The translations under genes and the position numbers were made by a program. From Liolophura sinensis (Eukaryota > Mollusca > Polyplacophora > Chitonida > Chitonidae), in the NCBI RefSeq assembly GCF_032854445.1, contig NC_088299.1, positions 15,185,608 to 15,249,607 on the forward strand: a DNA stretch of 64,000 nucleotides, in the 5' to 3' direction. Below, in pieces: positions 1 through 14,600 of this stretch. Numbering within the stretch: the stretch's first letter is position 1; each line of letters begins with the position of its first letter. The notes under the pieces are model-generated. The model did no database searches. It was not told the DNA's origin and worked only from the letters and a program-made list of their open reading frames with translations.

Positions 1-1754
<1,754 letters not shown>

Positions 1755-2062
1755 TGAGAGTGAGTGATTGGGTTTAACGCCGTGCTTAACAATTTTTCAG
1801 TCATATGACGACGAAGGAATCCTTAGAGTGCATGCAATGTGCCTCATTGTTGCAGGAAGGATTTCCACCGCTCTTTTTTCTAGTGCTGCTTCACTGAGAC
1901 GAGTTACCGAAGGCAAGTAAGCCGCCCTGCCCGAACCATTATATTGATACGTATCAACCAGTGGTTGCAATATCCCCTTCATGCTGAACGTCAAGAAAGG
2001 AAGTTACAACTTCCTCTTTCAAGGTCTTATTGGTGACCCGACCCAGTGTAGGTCATTAGAGT
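1755..2062 (-). mobile_element. Old tRNA-derived SINE, reverse orientation, shared by A and A'
   Basis: Read on the minus strand, this matches the body of the young SINE at 46,447-46,817. Shared segments include the GAGGAAGTT...AACTTCCT hairpin, the 'ttcagcatgaaggggata' segment, the 'ccgtatcagtataatgg' region and the 'gttaaaccca' tail. The tRNA-like head is poorly preserved at the 2,040-2,062 end. The same insertion is present at 44,858-45,160, so it predates the duplication. Confidence 0.8.
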
Positions 2063-2274
2063 AACAAGACATCCTTGACCGGACATCGGCATTATATAAT
2101 GCGATTCTATCCGTCAGCTCGTCACAATATTATGTCCTTTTGGAAAACAATTACTCGCTCGCGGATATACATAACACTGCTTACAAATTGTGCGCAAACT
2201 AAGATGTTTTTCCACATAAGTGATACTTAACTGCTACACATTATGCACAGTATGTTCTTGTAAATGCCAACACA

Positions 2275-2911
2275 TGAAAATGTTAACATATCATTGCCTT
2301 TAAGGTGGAGAAATCATAAAATGACATAAAGTTCAGATGAAAGAGTGCGAAGATATTCCTAAATGTGGCCTTCAATATTTTTTCCGATTTTTTCTTAAAG
2401 AGAAAAAGGCACTTGGAAATAATTTTTGTCTGGTGAGTATTTGGGACCACCTTTTGGTATTTATAGTCTGTGGTTAATAATGTCATAAATGAGTATGTAA
2501 CACAGGTTTAATAAATATTTTTGCACTTGAATTGGTTCCTTTCAGCTAACAAATTAATTTAATTTCAATTTGGATCATATTTATACTTTTAATAAATTCA
2601 TAAATATTAGGTTAATTTAGGTTAAATGAATGTGTCTATATAAACAACAAATTTACATTCAAATAATTTTATTAGAGAAGCATCACATCCTTATTTAGAA
2701 CATTATTATACAACAACGATAAATACCAAAAGTTGGTCCCAAATACCCACCATACAAAAATATTTTCAAATAACCTTTCTTCTTAAAAAAAAATCCAAAA
2801 AAGATATTAAAGACAATAAGTTTTGACGCTCTATTATCTGATTTTGGCATCATTTTTATGTTTTCTTCTCCTTTAAAACTAAAAAAAAAACGAATATGTT
2901 AAACATTTATT
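2275..2911. mobile_element. Fold-back (long inverted repeat) MITE-like element
   Basis: The left arm (about 2,275-2,525) is an imperfect reverse complement of the right arm (about 2,675-2,911). The best-matched part reads 'gtatttgggaccaccttttg' at left, and its reverse complement is near 2,730-2,755. The outer ends both carry a version of AAATGTTAACATAT. No open frame and no clear target-site duplication were found. This fits a non-autonomous fold-back DNA element. The duplicate is at 45,374-46,003. Confidence 0.7.
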
Positions 2912-3493
2912 GTCTAAATATCCTTGATTATAAAAAAACAACGGAAATGTACACACTTATTGTGTTTTCCTGGCATTATGAGTTATACTTTAGTGTATTT
3001 TGTTCACTAATGAGCTGTAACAAATAAATATAATCACCCTCAACAAAAATCACAACGTTTTTGTTTGTATGGAATATGTCTATGTAATACAAATTATCAA
3101 ATTAATGGAACAGGAGTACATATATACCCGATTTATGGCACTTTTAGCGGAATACCGCACCATAAATTAATTTGTATAAATATACTGCAGATTAACTGTT
3201 TTCATATTAAAATGCCAGTTGAAAACTTTATATAACAGAGAATATTTCAATGTGCGCGCTCCGTACTGTAATGGAGTTATCACCTGACTGTGGTTCATTT
3301 CAGGAATACAAATACAGACTACAGTTTAAGATTGATTTAGAAAACTTCATCTGAAATGACCATAGTCTTTGTCTTGTTTGGATTGGAAAGTGTACAATGT
3401 ACACATAAACCAAAAATGGGATGACACCCTCCTCTTGTAATACCGTATGGTTTTCCAGACACTCTGCTCACTGTGAAAACAAAGTTGTCTTAC
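2912..3493. other. Non-coding stretch; start of LU intron 1
   Basis: No gene seen. On the minus strand this is the beginning of the intron following the signal-peptide exon. It includes the empty target site (TCATTTCAGGAA, 3,295-3,306) of the SINE that is inserted in the other copy at 46,447-46,817. Confidence 0.6.
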
Positions 3494-3587
3494 CTGTTAC
3501 TACAGACAGACAGACAGACAGACAGATGGCCAAGATCAACAGTCGTTCTTTCAGGCATCCCATTGTGTATGAGTACAGTTTCCTGTC
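3494..3587 (-). CDS. LU (Ly6/uPAR-like) gene copy 1, signal-peptide exon; partial gene
   Basis: Minus-strand exon with an acceptor (TTTTTCAG, just above 3,587), 24 bases of 5' UTR, a start codon at 3,563-3,561, 23 codons plus one base, and a donor (ACAG|GTAAG, exon end 3,494). The peptide starts MGCLKERLLILAICLSVCLS, a typical signal peptide: a basic N-region followed by a hydrophobic core. The phase-1 exit is the same as in the intact copy at 47,110-47,017. Exons 2 and 3 of this copy are not in the window and are expected about 2 to 3 kb left of base 1, by analogy with the other unit. An open frame runs upstream of the chosen start, but starting there would bury the signal peptide and read through the acceptor. 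No first 5' UTR exon could be fixed; a GTAAGT-type donor on the minus strand at 4,877 is one candidate. Confidence 0.75.
3503..3526. repeat. (CAGA)n microsatellite inside the signal-peptide exon
   Basis: About six CAGA units, read as TCTG on the coding strand, lie in the hydrophobic core of the signal peptide and spell the Cys-Leu-Ser-Val repeats. In the other copy, at 47,027-47,049, the run is broken by substitutions. Confidence 0.85.
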
Positions 3588-6440
3588 CTGAAAAATATAC
3601 AGTATAATTTTATAGATTAAAGATATTCCACAACTCGCATCACCCCGTAAGCCAAAGCTTGAGTCCTTCACTACAAAAAAAATGTGAGAATGAAAGAATT
3701 TGGATTTTCGTCTGTTCACGGCAAAGTTTTTAGAGTGATCTCACATTTGAATGTGTAGACAAGTAAACAATAGCAAAGCATTATACAACATGTTTTATAT
3801 GACATGTTTTACCTGTTTGCATACTGCATAATATGTGCACATGTAATAGATGTGCAACGAAAACAAAAGCATAGTCTGCAATTTGGAAGCATCGAACGTC
3901 GAAAAGAAATCTATCACCAAAACGCTTTTTAGGAAGTTAGAAGATGTTTGTAAAAATGGTTAAAGACCTTCTGATTTATATGCACATTTTCATTATAAAG
4001 CCACACCTGACGAACTATAATCCACTAAGTGACCTCTGTAATACATTGTACTCTTGATTTCGTTGTTTTTCTTTAAAAACTTTTCTACTTTGTCGAATAA
4101 TTTAAGACTCGCCCTCAAGTTCACAACTGCAGTTACACCATCCTTCTTACACCAGTAAACTAGCTTCACCCAGACACCTTCTGTGGCGAAGATATTTTCC
4201 TACAATTTATGCTGTATATAAGAAGCACTAATCTACTATTCAATCGATATAAACTGTTTACCTTATAGCAATTCACCCAAAGTTTTTTTCAGTAGGGACT
4301 GGATACACCTGTGTTACCTGACTGAACGCGACAAGAGACGAGCCACACACAAACTGGATCCAGGCACCCCGGGTCACAAGATATTATAGAAGGCTCGGGA
4401 GGTTACTTTCTAGAAGTAACCTATCGCCTGCCTGGATTTTCAAGTCTGCTTTATTATTTAAATGTTCGCTTCTAAATACCCTGATATCAGGCTTCTTATA
4501 ATTTCAGTTGCTTTATGGCTCTGTTGTGGTAGCAGATAGTAGCCGTCTAGACTGCCACCTTATAGCGACATCACAGATCACGTGGTACCGCTCCCTCTGC
4601 ACCTTCACTGCTCAGTGACACCGATTAATCATAAGTTTTCTGAACGAAGTGTTTTTGGGGCTGTAAGTCTATGCACTTGATGTAATCGACAAGCCCGAAA
4701 TGCGAAGAGGGACAAAGTTCAGTGTCGCTGTATATTAGCAATCAGTAATACTACTTAGTTACCTTCTACAGTGTGCTATGGCTTCAAGAGAATTTCAGAA
4801 TGAAAGTTTTACGTGAAATTAAACTGATTTGTTATTATTACAACAGGGTTTTTCTTGACACCAGTCAGTTAACTTACCACTTGATGGTCACCAGCATGAT
4901 TTTTTTTGATTGTTTTATTCCCTTTTTTACGGTAAACAAAAGGTTTGTAACATACTTTTTTCGTATATCTTCGGAAGCATCGGATAGACAGCAGCCATTG
5001 GTGTTAGCAGTGGTTTTGCAATCTGCCTTTATAGACATGTATACATAGCAAATAACAACAGCATCAACTCAAAGAATGTTTAAATTATGTCTTATGTTTT
5101 GAATATTAAAATAACGTGGTTTTCAAATAAAACACCGAGTTCCGATATGAACTCAACGTTTCGTTGCAGTACCCTCATAAGGTAGACACTCAGCTAACAA
5201 GTGCTAATGTCGGCTGTAATATTGCAGGCACCTTCATGAACCACTTTATATACGCTGTTGATATGTTTCTGTGTTTTTGTCTTTCGTGGTGGAATACTTT
5301 GGCGTTGCAGCAGTTCATGCAGCCGTGGTTAACTCCTTTTGAACAACTTGGTAAGAATAAAACTTACTGACGAATATAATATCGCTATGTGCCTACAGAA
5401 CAACCAGTGCTAAAGTTACATTGCACCCATTGCTTTCTGAAACATCGAAAAACACAACAAAAACTGGGTTCATGGTTATTTCTTATTATGGGGGTAAAAC
5501 ACTGTAAAGTGAAGTATACAGTGTGGAGCTCATTACACAAGTGTTACACAGGTACATATGGCTCAAGTCAATCGCATTAACCGTGTCATGGCGACCTACA
5601 GATAATGTAATGATCGATGTCCCATATAAGTAGGTTTAGCTATTACTGAGAAGTGTGTTGTGCACTAAGCTCGCCATTGGGTTCCTGCTGCAGATTTACA
5701 CATTGCAAACTTTATTAACCTTATTGTAATCGTTGTTAGGGCCTGTCAATGGAGTAGTTTGTGAGCGCTCTTTGCAAATACCCTCTAAACTCCAGGCTTC
5801 TCCCAATATTAGACTGGCTATTGACTTTTAAGACCAGTTGACAGAAGAACACAACAGAAACGAGATCAGCCGGAGACGAGATGTTAAGTCTGCGGTATCT
5901 CTCCACACAGCGAGAGATATATGATGGGTTTTTTCCCTTATTGAAGGAATGCGTGGTTGTCATACCTGTCATCCATGTGTAACATTGTCTCGAACTGGTT
6001 GAGTCACTTGACATGTCATCTGGAAGCAAGATATAGCAAAGGGCCTCTCTGTATCCATATGTGATCCGGGTTGTGTGCGAATGGCGACCAATTTCCGCCA
6101 AAATTGCGTTATTCTATATTGAGTTATTCGTTTATAGTAAAATGTTTATCGTCAAGCTGCCTGATTCTTTCTTCTATATACTCTAACATTTGTATAGTAG
6201 CGAATGTGACATGGGGCGGAGGGGGAGGGGGGGAGGATAAACCATAACACGTGAGTTCATAGCTCCCAAAATCCCCTGCTTATTCTGGTCAGGCGGAACA
6301 TGATATATAAGTAATGATAACCTCAATTTAAATTTTCAGAATGTGCAAAATCTTTCATACCTTTGTAAGAGTGTTTATTTGAGGATCATGGTGGGGTGGG
6401 ATAGAGTTGTGCACTTGCAGCGGACAGTAGGCATGTTTTT
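3588..6440. other. Non-coding stretch upstream of LU copy 1
   Basis: No confident gene. It should contain the 5' UTR exon and promoter of the minus-strand LU gene, but I cannot place them. Donor-like minus-strand sites occur near 3,792, 4,259, 4,757 and 4,877; the last has full GTAAGT. A perfect 8-base inverted repeat with a 5-base loop (GGTTACTT ... AAGTAACC) is at 4,401-4,421. A 121-codon minus-strand frame (6,101-5,736) is open in both copies, but its substitution pattern does not show protein constraint. Confidence 0.5.
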
Positions 6441-6457
6441 TGACTTATATGTTTGGC

Positions 6458-8085
6458 CTAGGAGGAATCTCTTTACCCCTGTTATAAGTGGGTATTTTTT
6501 GGCTGTCCTAAAGGTGGACATACAAGAGTTACCAAGATATGGTTCGAGATCAGTCTTTTAATCCAGTCATAAGTGAATATTTTTTGGCTGTTCCAAAGGT
6601 GGACATAGCCGACTGACCAAGATATGGTTTAGGAGAAACCTCTTCACCCCAGCTATAAGTGAGTATTTTTGGCTTTCCCAAAGATGGGTATAGCCGAGTT
6701 TCCAGGATATGGCCTGGGAAGAATCTCTTTACCCAGAGTATTTTTTGGCTGTTCAAACGGTGGACATAACCGAGTTACCAGGATATGGCCTGGAAAGAAC
6801 CTCTTTACCCAGAGTACTTTTTGGCTGTCCAAAAGGTGGATATAGCCGAGTTTCCAGGATATGGCCTGGGAAGAATCTCTTTACCCAGAGTATTTTTTGG
6901 CTGTTCAAACGGTGGACATAGCCGAGTTGCCAGGATATGGCCTGGGAAGAACCTCTTTACCCACAGTGCTTTTTGGCTGCCCAAAAGGTGGACATACTAA
7001 AGTTACCAGGATATGACCTGGGATGAGGCTCTTTACCCCAGTCATATGTAGATATTTCTTTCCTCTCCCATAGGGGGGACACAGCGAAGTCATCAAAATA
7101 TGGTTTGGGAGAACCTCTTCACCCCAGTCGTAAGTGGGTATTTTTTTGCTGTCCTAAAGGTGGACATACAAGAGTTACCAAGATATGGTTTGAGATGAAT
7201 GTTTCAATCCAGCCATAGGTGAGTATTTTTTGGCTGTCCCAAAGGTGGACATAGCAGAGTGACCAAGATATGGCATAGGAGAAACCTCTTTACTCCAGTT
7301 ATAAGTGAGTATTTTCTGGCTGTCCCAAAGATAGATATAGCCGAGTTTCCAGGATATGGCCTGGGAAGAACCTATTTATCCAGAGTGTTTTTTGGCTGTT
7401 CAAACGGTGGACATAACCGAGAACCAAGACATAGCCTGGGAGGAATCTCTTTACCCCAGTTAGCCCCAGGACGTAGCCGAGCTGCCAGAATTTGGTCTAA
7501 GATGAATCTCTTTACCCATTCATAAGTGGGTATTTCTTGGCTGTCCAAAAGATGGACATAGCCGAGTTAACAGGATATGACCTGGGGTGAGTCTCTTTAC
7601 CCCAGTCATAAGTAGATATTTCTTTCCTCTCCCAAAGCGGGGACTCAGCGAAGTTACCAGGATATGGTCTGGGAAAACCTCTTCACCCCAGTCAAAAGTG
7701 GGTATTTTTGGACTGTTCGACATAGCCGAGTTACCAAGATTTGGCCTGGAAAGAACCTCTTTACCCAGAGTACTTTTTGGCTGTCCAAAAGGTGGACATA
7801 GCCGAGTTAACAGGTTATGACCTGGGAGAAACCCCTTTTCCCCAGTTATTGGTGGGTATTTTTGGCTCTGCAAAAAGTGGACATAGCCGAGTTACCAGGA
7901 TATGGCTTGGGAGGAATCTCTTTCCCCCAGCCATAAGTGGGTACTGTTTGGCTGTCCAAAATGGAGAGATAGCCTGGTTACCATAATATGGCCTGAGGGG
8001 ATTCTCTTCACCCCAATCATGAGTGAGTATATTTTGGCTGTCTAAAAGAGGAACATAGGCGATTTACTAGGATATGGGCGGGAAA
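6458..8085. repeat. 76-bp minisatellite array
   Basis: Tandem units built on 'ccaggatatggcctgg' followed by 'aatctctttaccc', 'ttttttggctgt' and 'ggtggacatagccgag'. The motif ccaggatatgg starts at 6,702, 6,778, 6,854 and 6,930, which gives an exact 76-base period. Other units carry 'ccccagtcataagtggg' in place of 'cccagagta' and are longer. About 20 units span 1.6 kb. The duplicate at 49,975-50,822 has only about half as many. All open frames here are repeat shadows. Confidence 0.93.
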
Positions 8086-9960
8086 GGGGGGGGGGGGAGG
8101 GTCTCTGGCGATACATTACGTAAATGGCTATGAATGGTTGACCAGCGCAATTGGCGGCTGCCGTTGGACACCACCATGGTGGTTGGTTGCGATATCTTAT
8201 ACATGGCTATTACGTAATATATAGGTACTCTAATGGTGCACAAAGAAGTGCCAACAGTTCCCATTTATGCCCCAATGAAAAAACAAGAGGAAAAAAAGGA
8301 TGCCGCTAATCTCTATCTCCCTTTGAAGGTGTTGTTAGTGTTGTAATATGTTTTTATTAATGAGCACACTTACTCTTTGTCATTGAAAATGTCTTGAGAA
8401 GAACTTAATATAGTACATTGTCCACATAAAGAAATAAACTTGCCCAACACTTTGACGGAATAATGCATCCTCTTATTAAATGTGGGCTGAACGTCCATGT
8501 ATAATTTAAAAAAGCTTCTTTTCATTCAATTTTCTAATATCTTCCTAATAAGACTTCCGTGTACCTCTAATTTTCAAGTCCAGGCTCATATGGTAATTTA
8601 ATCATGTCTTTTTGTGATCATTCCTGCCTTTAGTAATGGATTTTACCTGATATATTGCCCGTATGTTCAGGAAGTACATAACAATGATATATTTGAGACG
8701 CTTACAGAGCTCACGTGCGGTACAGATAAATTATCGAATCCTCCAGACGAAGTCAGATGTGTCAGCTAAGTAGGCTATCTCCCTTCGTTGGAGTCCAATA
8801 TTGACCATATCGCTGAAGTGATTCACCTATGTATCGATCTTCTGCACTGAACTGATGGGTCTTTGCAGGATGAATTCGTTACATGGTTACTCAGTGATAG
8901 GATATGCAAATATATAATGTCAATAATTTCAATAATCCCCATACTGGCGTTAGGATTATTACTGACATATATTTGCCTATCCTATCCTATCCTATCCTAC
9001 TGAATAACCATGTAACCAATAGTGTCCCACATAAAACATTTAGAGGCATATACCTGCCTTATATATCTTGGGTTACACGACTGCGTAACAGTTTTGCCGT
9101 TTGTCATGATTTCTGGTGCCTTGTGCTGTTGATAAGTGGATGGTATATATTTCTCTTCAGTCCGTTTATTGTCCAGTACACAGTAAGGACAAGGTCTCAG
9201 ATCTACAGCACAGTTCCTCGCTGAACTTTTACAAATATCTGTATACTCTTCCATTAACTGAACCGGGTCACGATTTTGTTTTCCAAAGGGCTGTTCTCAA
9301 CATTGTCAAAACTGTTTGATATAATACAAGTTTCCTTTAATCCTGATTTCATTCCAGCCTTATATCGCCGAGTTAATCTTGAATAATGAACACCATGACA
9401 TCAGCATTAACCACAATTTAACTCACACATTGAAAGCAGCCGAACTTCCCTACCTGTCATTTTCGAATCGAGTCCACCGCACTCGGCATCGTTTAGAAAA
9501 AGATACACTCATAGAACGTGAGGCATTAAGCCAAGGAGATTTACACAGTTAAAATGGTTATGGACAGGGAGAGCAGATGTACATTAATAACAGCCACAGA
9601 GAAAAAAGAAAATACTTTTAGTTTAGGAACAGTAGGCAGTTCCAGGAACAGAGTCACGGTTATTCAGTATGGTGGCTGATGAAGTTCGCCTGATGACCGA
9701 CACGATACTCCGGTGACCTTTGCCTTTTCTTCTCACGAACAACAAGTATGTATGAAGACAAGATTACTCATAAGCATATACTGTAATCATTTTTCGTATT
9801 ACTCAACGGAGCGGAGGACAGCACAGTCGAAATGTGCCAGTCCCAGATAGTAAATACACTGAAAAAGAAATGGTGGAGTTGTCTTAATCTACAATCCTCT
9901 ATCTCCATTACGAAAACGACTTTACCGAGTTAAACTTTTCAGTACTTTATTACTTTGCCT
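8086..9960. other. Non-coding stretch with a (CCTAT)n run
   Basis: No gene recognised. A short (CCTAT)n run lies at 8,976-9,000 (51,704-51,734 in A'). Near it, 'taggatatgcaaatata' (about 8,898) and 'atatatttgcctatccta' form a loose inverted pair around the run. Confidence 0.5.
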
Positions 9961-9964
9961 AAGA

Positions 9965-10240
9965 ATGATTAATTTATTTATTTGAGTGATGTTAAACGCC
10001 CTGCTCAAGAATTTCTCATTTTAATGGTGATGCTCAGGATCTTGGGTGGAGGAAACTACATTGCCTGACGAAAGCGAACGCCAAACCAAGACAGACGACA
10101 AACTGCCAAGTATAATGCCGCTGCTGAACCGATGAGAGCTGGATTTGATCACGCGGCATCACTGGTGAAGAGCCGGGCAGCAGTAAGCTGGCTCTTAGCC
10201 GTCTGAGCTGTTCAGAATGAGGGAGTAAAGCTAAAGTATT
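9965..10240. mobile_element. Degenerate SINE
   Basis: The left end, 'tgatgttaaacgccctgctcaagaatttctca', resembles the 'ggtgttttacgccgtactcaagaatatttca' end of the block-B SINE in order and spacing. It is followed by a 'ggtggaggaaac' segment like its 'ggtgggaggaaac'. The distal part, ending near 'cttagccgtctgagctgttc', may be the decayed tRNA-like head. It is shared with 52,695-52,975 in A', so it predates the duplication. Confidence 0.55.
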
Positions 10241-11653
10241 GGTCGGACCGATGTCACTATACTGTAACTGTTCTTTCTGGGTGGCATTACACGCATTGGT
10301 ATGGAGACCAGCTTTCTAGGAAAATGGTTTTGCGTTTTTTGGGTGTGTCGTTCATGGAAATGTATGATGTTTTAACCAAACAAATACTCGGGTAATATGT
10401 TGATGCAATTCACGTCCCGATACATTTTATGTAACAGTCCAAGGTAACAGACTTGGTTACCATGTTATTTGTCCGGTAATCCAGGCCCTGGACTGACAAA
10501 CGCATGACCTATACCAAGTCAAGAAGCCTGTATAGGGATAGAAACTGCAATCTACCGACATTCCTGATCTTAATGAATGTGCATGGCTGGGGGTTGAACC
10601 CGAGTCTCGCGTTCTCGAGACCTGTCTTCCAATTATCCAGTCAATCCACGTACACTTACAACAATCGCCACAAATGTTATTTGCAAAGACAGGGCAAAAC
10701 TTATGTCTGTTTTTTTTCAAGGTGACAAACACTTTTGTAGCCTAGAGTGTATTCTCCAGATATCTTGACAATATTCTTGCTAAAAGATCACATGGGTGTT
10801 TGCTTAGTGCCACAGTCGCACTCATACATGATCTACAATCCATGATATGTTCTTTTCAACAGGGCTTGCAGCACATGCTTATGTGTACAGTCACTGGCGT
10901 CCAACGCATATTGTAGCCCACCTTTAAGAAATAAAGGTGACATATTTTGACAAAAGGTGTGGTAGCTCTCATTGTCACACAAGTCACGAAGCAGAATTCA
11001 GGCGTACATATAATCCCTTTACCATTGAATTTGTTTGAAAGTCGCACTCTTGCATGATCAACCATCTATGATATCAATTCTTTTCAACAGAGCTTGTAAA
11101 TGTATTTTATCGAACAAAGTGTTTTCTGTAACTCATGCTCATATGTCGAGTCGACCTAAACATAACGTCTCGCTATGTAAAGGTCACTTGCTTTGCCACT
11201 ATCGAATTCCCTGTTCCTTTATACGGGAGCTTTAAAGCCTCGTTTATAGCACTGTTGAGGTTTCCGTGAACTTAATAGGCGCGTATCTCGTACGTATTTC
11301 GTACGTATTTCATGGAGAACATCACACAGTATCGGCAAAGAATCTGTGAAATGCTACAGTACATGATATGAGTTCTGGTAGAAATAGCGCTGTTGTTTTC
11401 GACGAATTATCGCTGGCGCCGAGGAACTTTCTTGGATGACAAAACTGTAGACAACAGACAACGCCTGTAGCACAGTTCTATTCCTGCTGGTCGTGGAAAA
11501 AAGTTTGGATGTCGGGACCTAAATCCTTAGATAAAGGCCTGTACACAACATTCCCATACGACACTATTTGTAGACTCCAATGTCATACATCCACTGATAC
11601 CATGTTCAAGTGTACTGAAATAAAGGAGATTAGTAAGAATACAGTACAGTCAC
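10241..11653. other. Non-coding stretch with a dispersed direct repeat
   Basis: No gene seen. A direct repeat of about 55 bases (10,815-10,868 and 11,041-11,096; both start GTCGCACTC and include TTTTCAACAG) lies 226 bases apart. Bases 11,211-11,317, which include two copies of 'tcgtacgtattt', are absent from A' at 53,931. Confidence 0.55.
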
Positions 11654-14600
11654 ACAGGTGGGATGGACATGTACTTGGCATAAATATCAGACAGACATGG
11701 TTTGACACTCAGATGTAATGGACATGCACTTGAAAGATATGTTGAATAGAAATGGTTTAACACACAGGTACGATGGACATGTACTTGGCACAAATATTAG
11801 ACACACATGATTTGACACTCAGATGTGATGGACATGCACTTGACAGATATGTTGAATAGAAATGGTTTAACACAGACGTAGGATGGACATGTACTTGGCA
11901 CAAATATTAGACAGACATAGAGTTTGACTCTCAGATGTGATGGACATGCACTTGACAGATATGTTGAATAGAAATGGTTTAACACAGAGGTAGGATGGAC
12001 ATGTACTTGGCACAAATATTAGACAGACATGATTTGACACTTAGATGTGATGGACATGCACTTGACAGATATGTTGAATAGAAATGGTTTAACACAGAGG
12101 TAGGATGGATATGCAATTTGCACATATATGGGAAAGACAAGGTTTAACATAGGCAGAATGGATATGTGCTTGGCACAAGTATTGGACAGCCATGGTTTGA
12201 CACACGGGTGGGATGGACATGTACCTGGCACACATGTAAGACAGACACTATTTGACACACAGCTGGATTAGACATGTTCTAGGCGCATATGTGGGACAGA
12301 TATGGTTTGGCATCCAACCGGGATATGTACATGTTTTTGGGGCACATGTGTGATAGACATGGTTTGACACAAAGGTGGGATGGACATGTACTTGGTACAT
12401 ATGTGGGACAGACATGGTTTGGCACACGGGTGGAATGGACATGTACTTGGCAGATGTGTGGGACAGACATGGTGTGTACATATGAGATGGACATGCACTT
12501 GGCACACATGTTGTATAGACATGCTTTAACAAACATGTAGGATGGTCTTATGTATGGTTTTACATACAGGTGGAATAGACTTGAGGAAATATGTAGGACA
12601 GACATTGTTTGACATACAGATAGGATGGACATGTATTTCGGACATATGGTGGACACACACGGTTTGGAAGATAGTTGGAAGTGACATGTTCTTGGCGTAT
12701 ATGTGGGACAGATATGGTTTGACATCAAGGTGCGATATCGAAATGTACTTGGTACATACGTGGGACAGACATGGTTTGGCACACAGGAGCGAAGGACATG
12801 TACTTGACACAGATGTGCGACAGACATGGTTTGACACACAGGAGAAATGAGCTTGTACTTTGAACATACGTGGGACAGATATAATTTGACACTCAGGTGA
12901 AATGGACTTGTACTTGTTACATACGTAGGACAGACACGGTTTGACACACAGGAGAGATGTTCATATTCTTGATAGATATATGGTACACACAGAGTTTGAC
13001 ATACACCTAGGATGATTATGTACTTGTTACACACGTGGGACAGACATGGTTTGACACACAGGAGGGATGAGCATGTACTTAACACATATGTGGGGGGCAG
13101 ATATGGTTTTGACACACAGGTGGTGTCAAAATGGACTTAGAGTATATATCGAGCAGACATGGTTTGACAAAAACGCGAGGATGGACTCATACTAGGCAGA
13201 TATGTAGGACAGACATGGTCTGGCATAGAGAGGGGATGGACATGTACTTGGAACATATGTTGAACAGACATTGTTTGACACTCAGATTGGATGGACATGT
13301 ACTTGGCATATACTTGTTACATATGTGGAAAAAGTCACGGTTTGAACATCGGTATTATGGACATGTATTGGGCACATACGAGGGAAAGACATGGTTAGAC
13401 ACACAAGTGAAATGGACATGTACTTGACAACAGGTAAAATGGACATGTACTTGGCGCATATGTGGGACAAACATAATTTGACACACAGGTGAAATGGACT
13501 TGTACTTGGCACATATGTGAGACAGACATGGTTTGACATACAGATTGGATTGACATGTGCTTAACAGAGATGAGCGACAGGCATGATTTGACAAACAGGT
13601 GGAGTGAAAATGGATTTGGCGAATATGTGGAACAGACATGGTTTGACACACAGGCGAGGATAGTCTCATACTTGGCATATATTTCGGGCAAGCATGGTTT
13701 GACTCACGGGTGGAATAGACATGTACCTGGCACATATGTGGGGCCATGGTTTGACACACAGGAGAGCTGGACATGTACTTGGCACATATGTGGTACAGTC
13801 ATGGTTTGACACACAGGAGAGATGGACATGTACTTGGTACATATGTGGGACAATCATCGTTTGACACACAGGAGAGATGGACATGTACTTGGTACATAGG
13901 TGGGACAGTCATGGTTTGACACAGATGCAGAATGGACATGTACTTGGTGCATATGTGGTACAGACATGGTTTGGTACACAAGTGAAGTGGACATATGTGG
14001 GACAGACATGGTTTAACCCACCGGAGAGATGGACATGTAGTTGGCAAATATTTGGGACAGACATGGTTTAACACACCGGAGAGACGGACATGTACTTGGC
14101 AAATATGTTGGACAGACATGGTTTGACACACAGAAGAGATGGACATGTACTTGGCGCATATGTGAGACAGACATGGTTTGACATACAGATTGGATGGACA
14201 TGTACTTGGCATATACTTGTCACATAAGTGGAAAAGCCACGGTTTCAACATCGGTAGGATGGACATGTATTGGGCACATATGAGGGACAGACATGATTTG
14301 ACACACCAGTGAAATGGACATGTACTTGACAAACAGGTGGAATGGACATGTACTTGGCGCGTATGTGGGACAAACATAATTTGACACACAGATTAAATGG
14401 ACATGTACTTGGCACATGTGTGAGACAGACATGGTTTGACATACAGTTTGGATGGATAGGTGCTTAACACAGATGAGCGACAGGCATGATTCGACAAACA
14501 GTTGGTTGGAAAATGGGCTTGGCGTATATGTGGAACAGACATGGTTTGACACACAGCCGAGGATAGTCTCATACTGGGCAGATATGCAGGACAAGCACGG

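Noticed and set aside
5164-5370. 68-codon plus-strand frame ending near a donor-like site
   Set aside because: The duplicate at about 48,690-48,900 has an early stop in the same frame.
5736-6101. 121-codon minus-strand frame open in both A blocks
   Set aside because: About 8 of 13 substitutions between copies change the residue, which shows no clear protein constraint; no domain is recognised. A donor-like ACAG|GTATGA lies inside, so a small exon cannot be excluded.
6343-7986. Several overlapping frames on both strands
   Set aside because: All are shadows of the 76-bp minisatellite.
10560-10640. tRNA-like sequence with a B-box-like GGTTCAACCCC on the minus strand
   Set aside because: No acceptor-stem pairing or full cloverleaf could be drawn; probably part of a decayed SINE.
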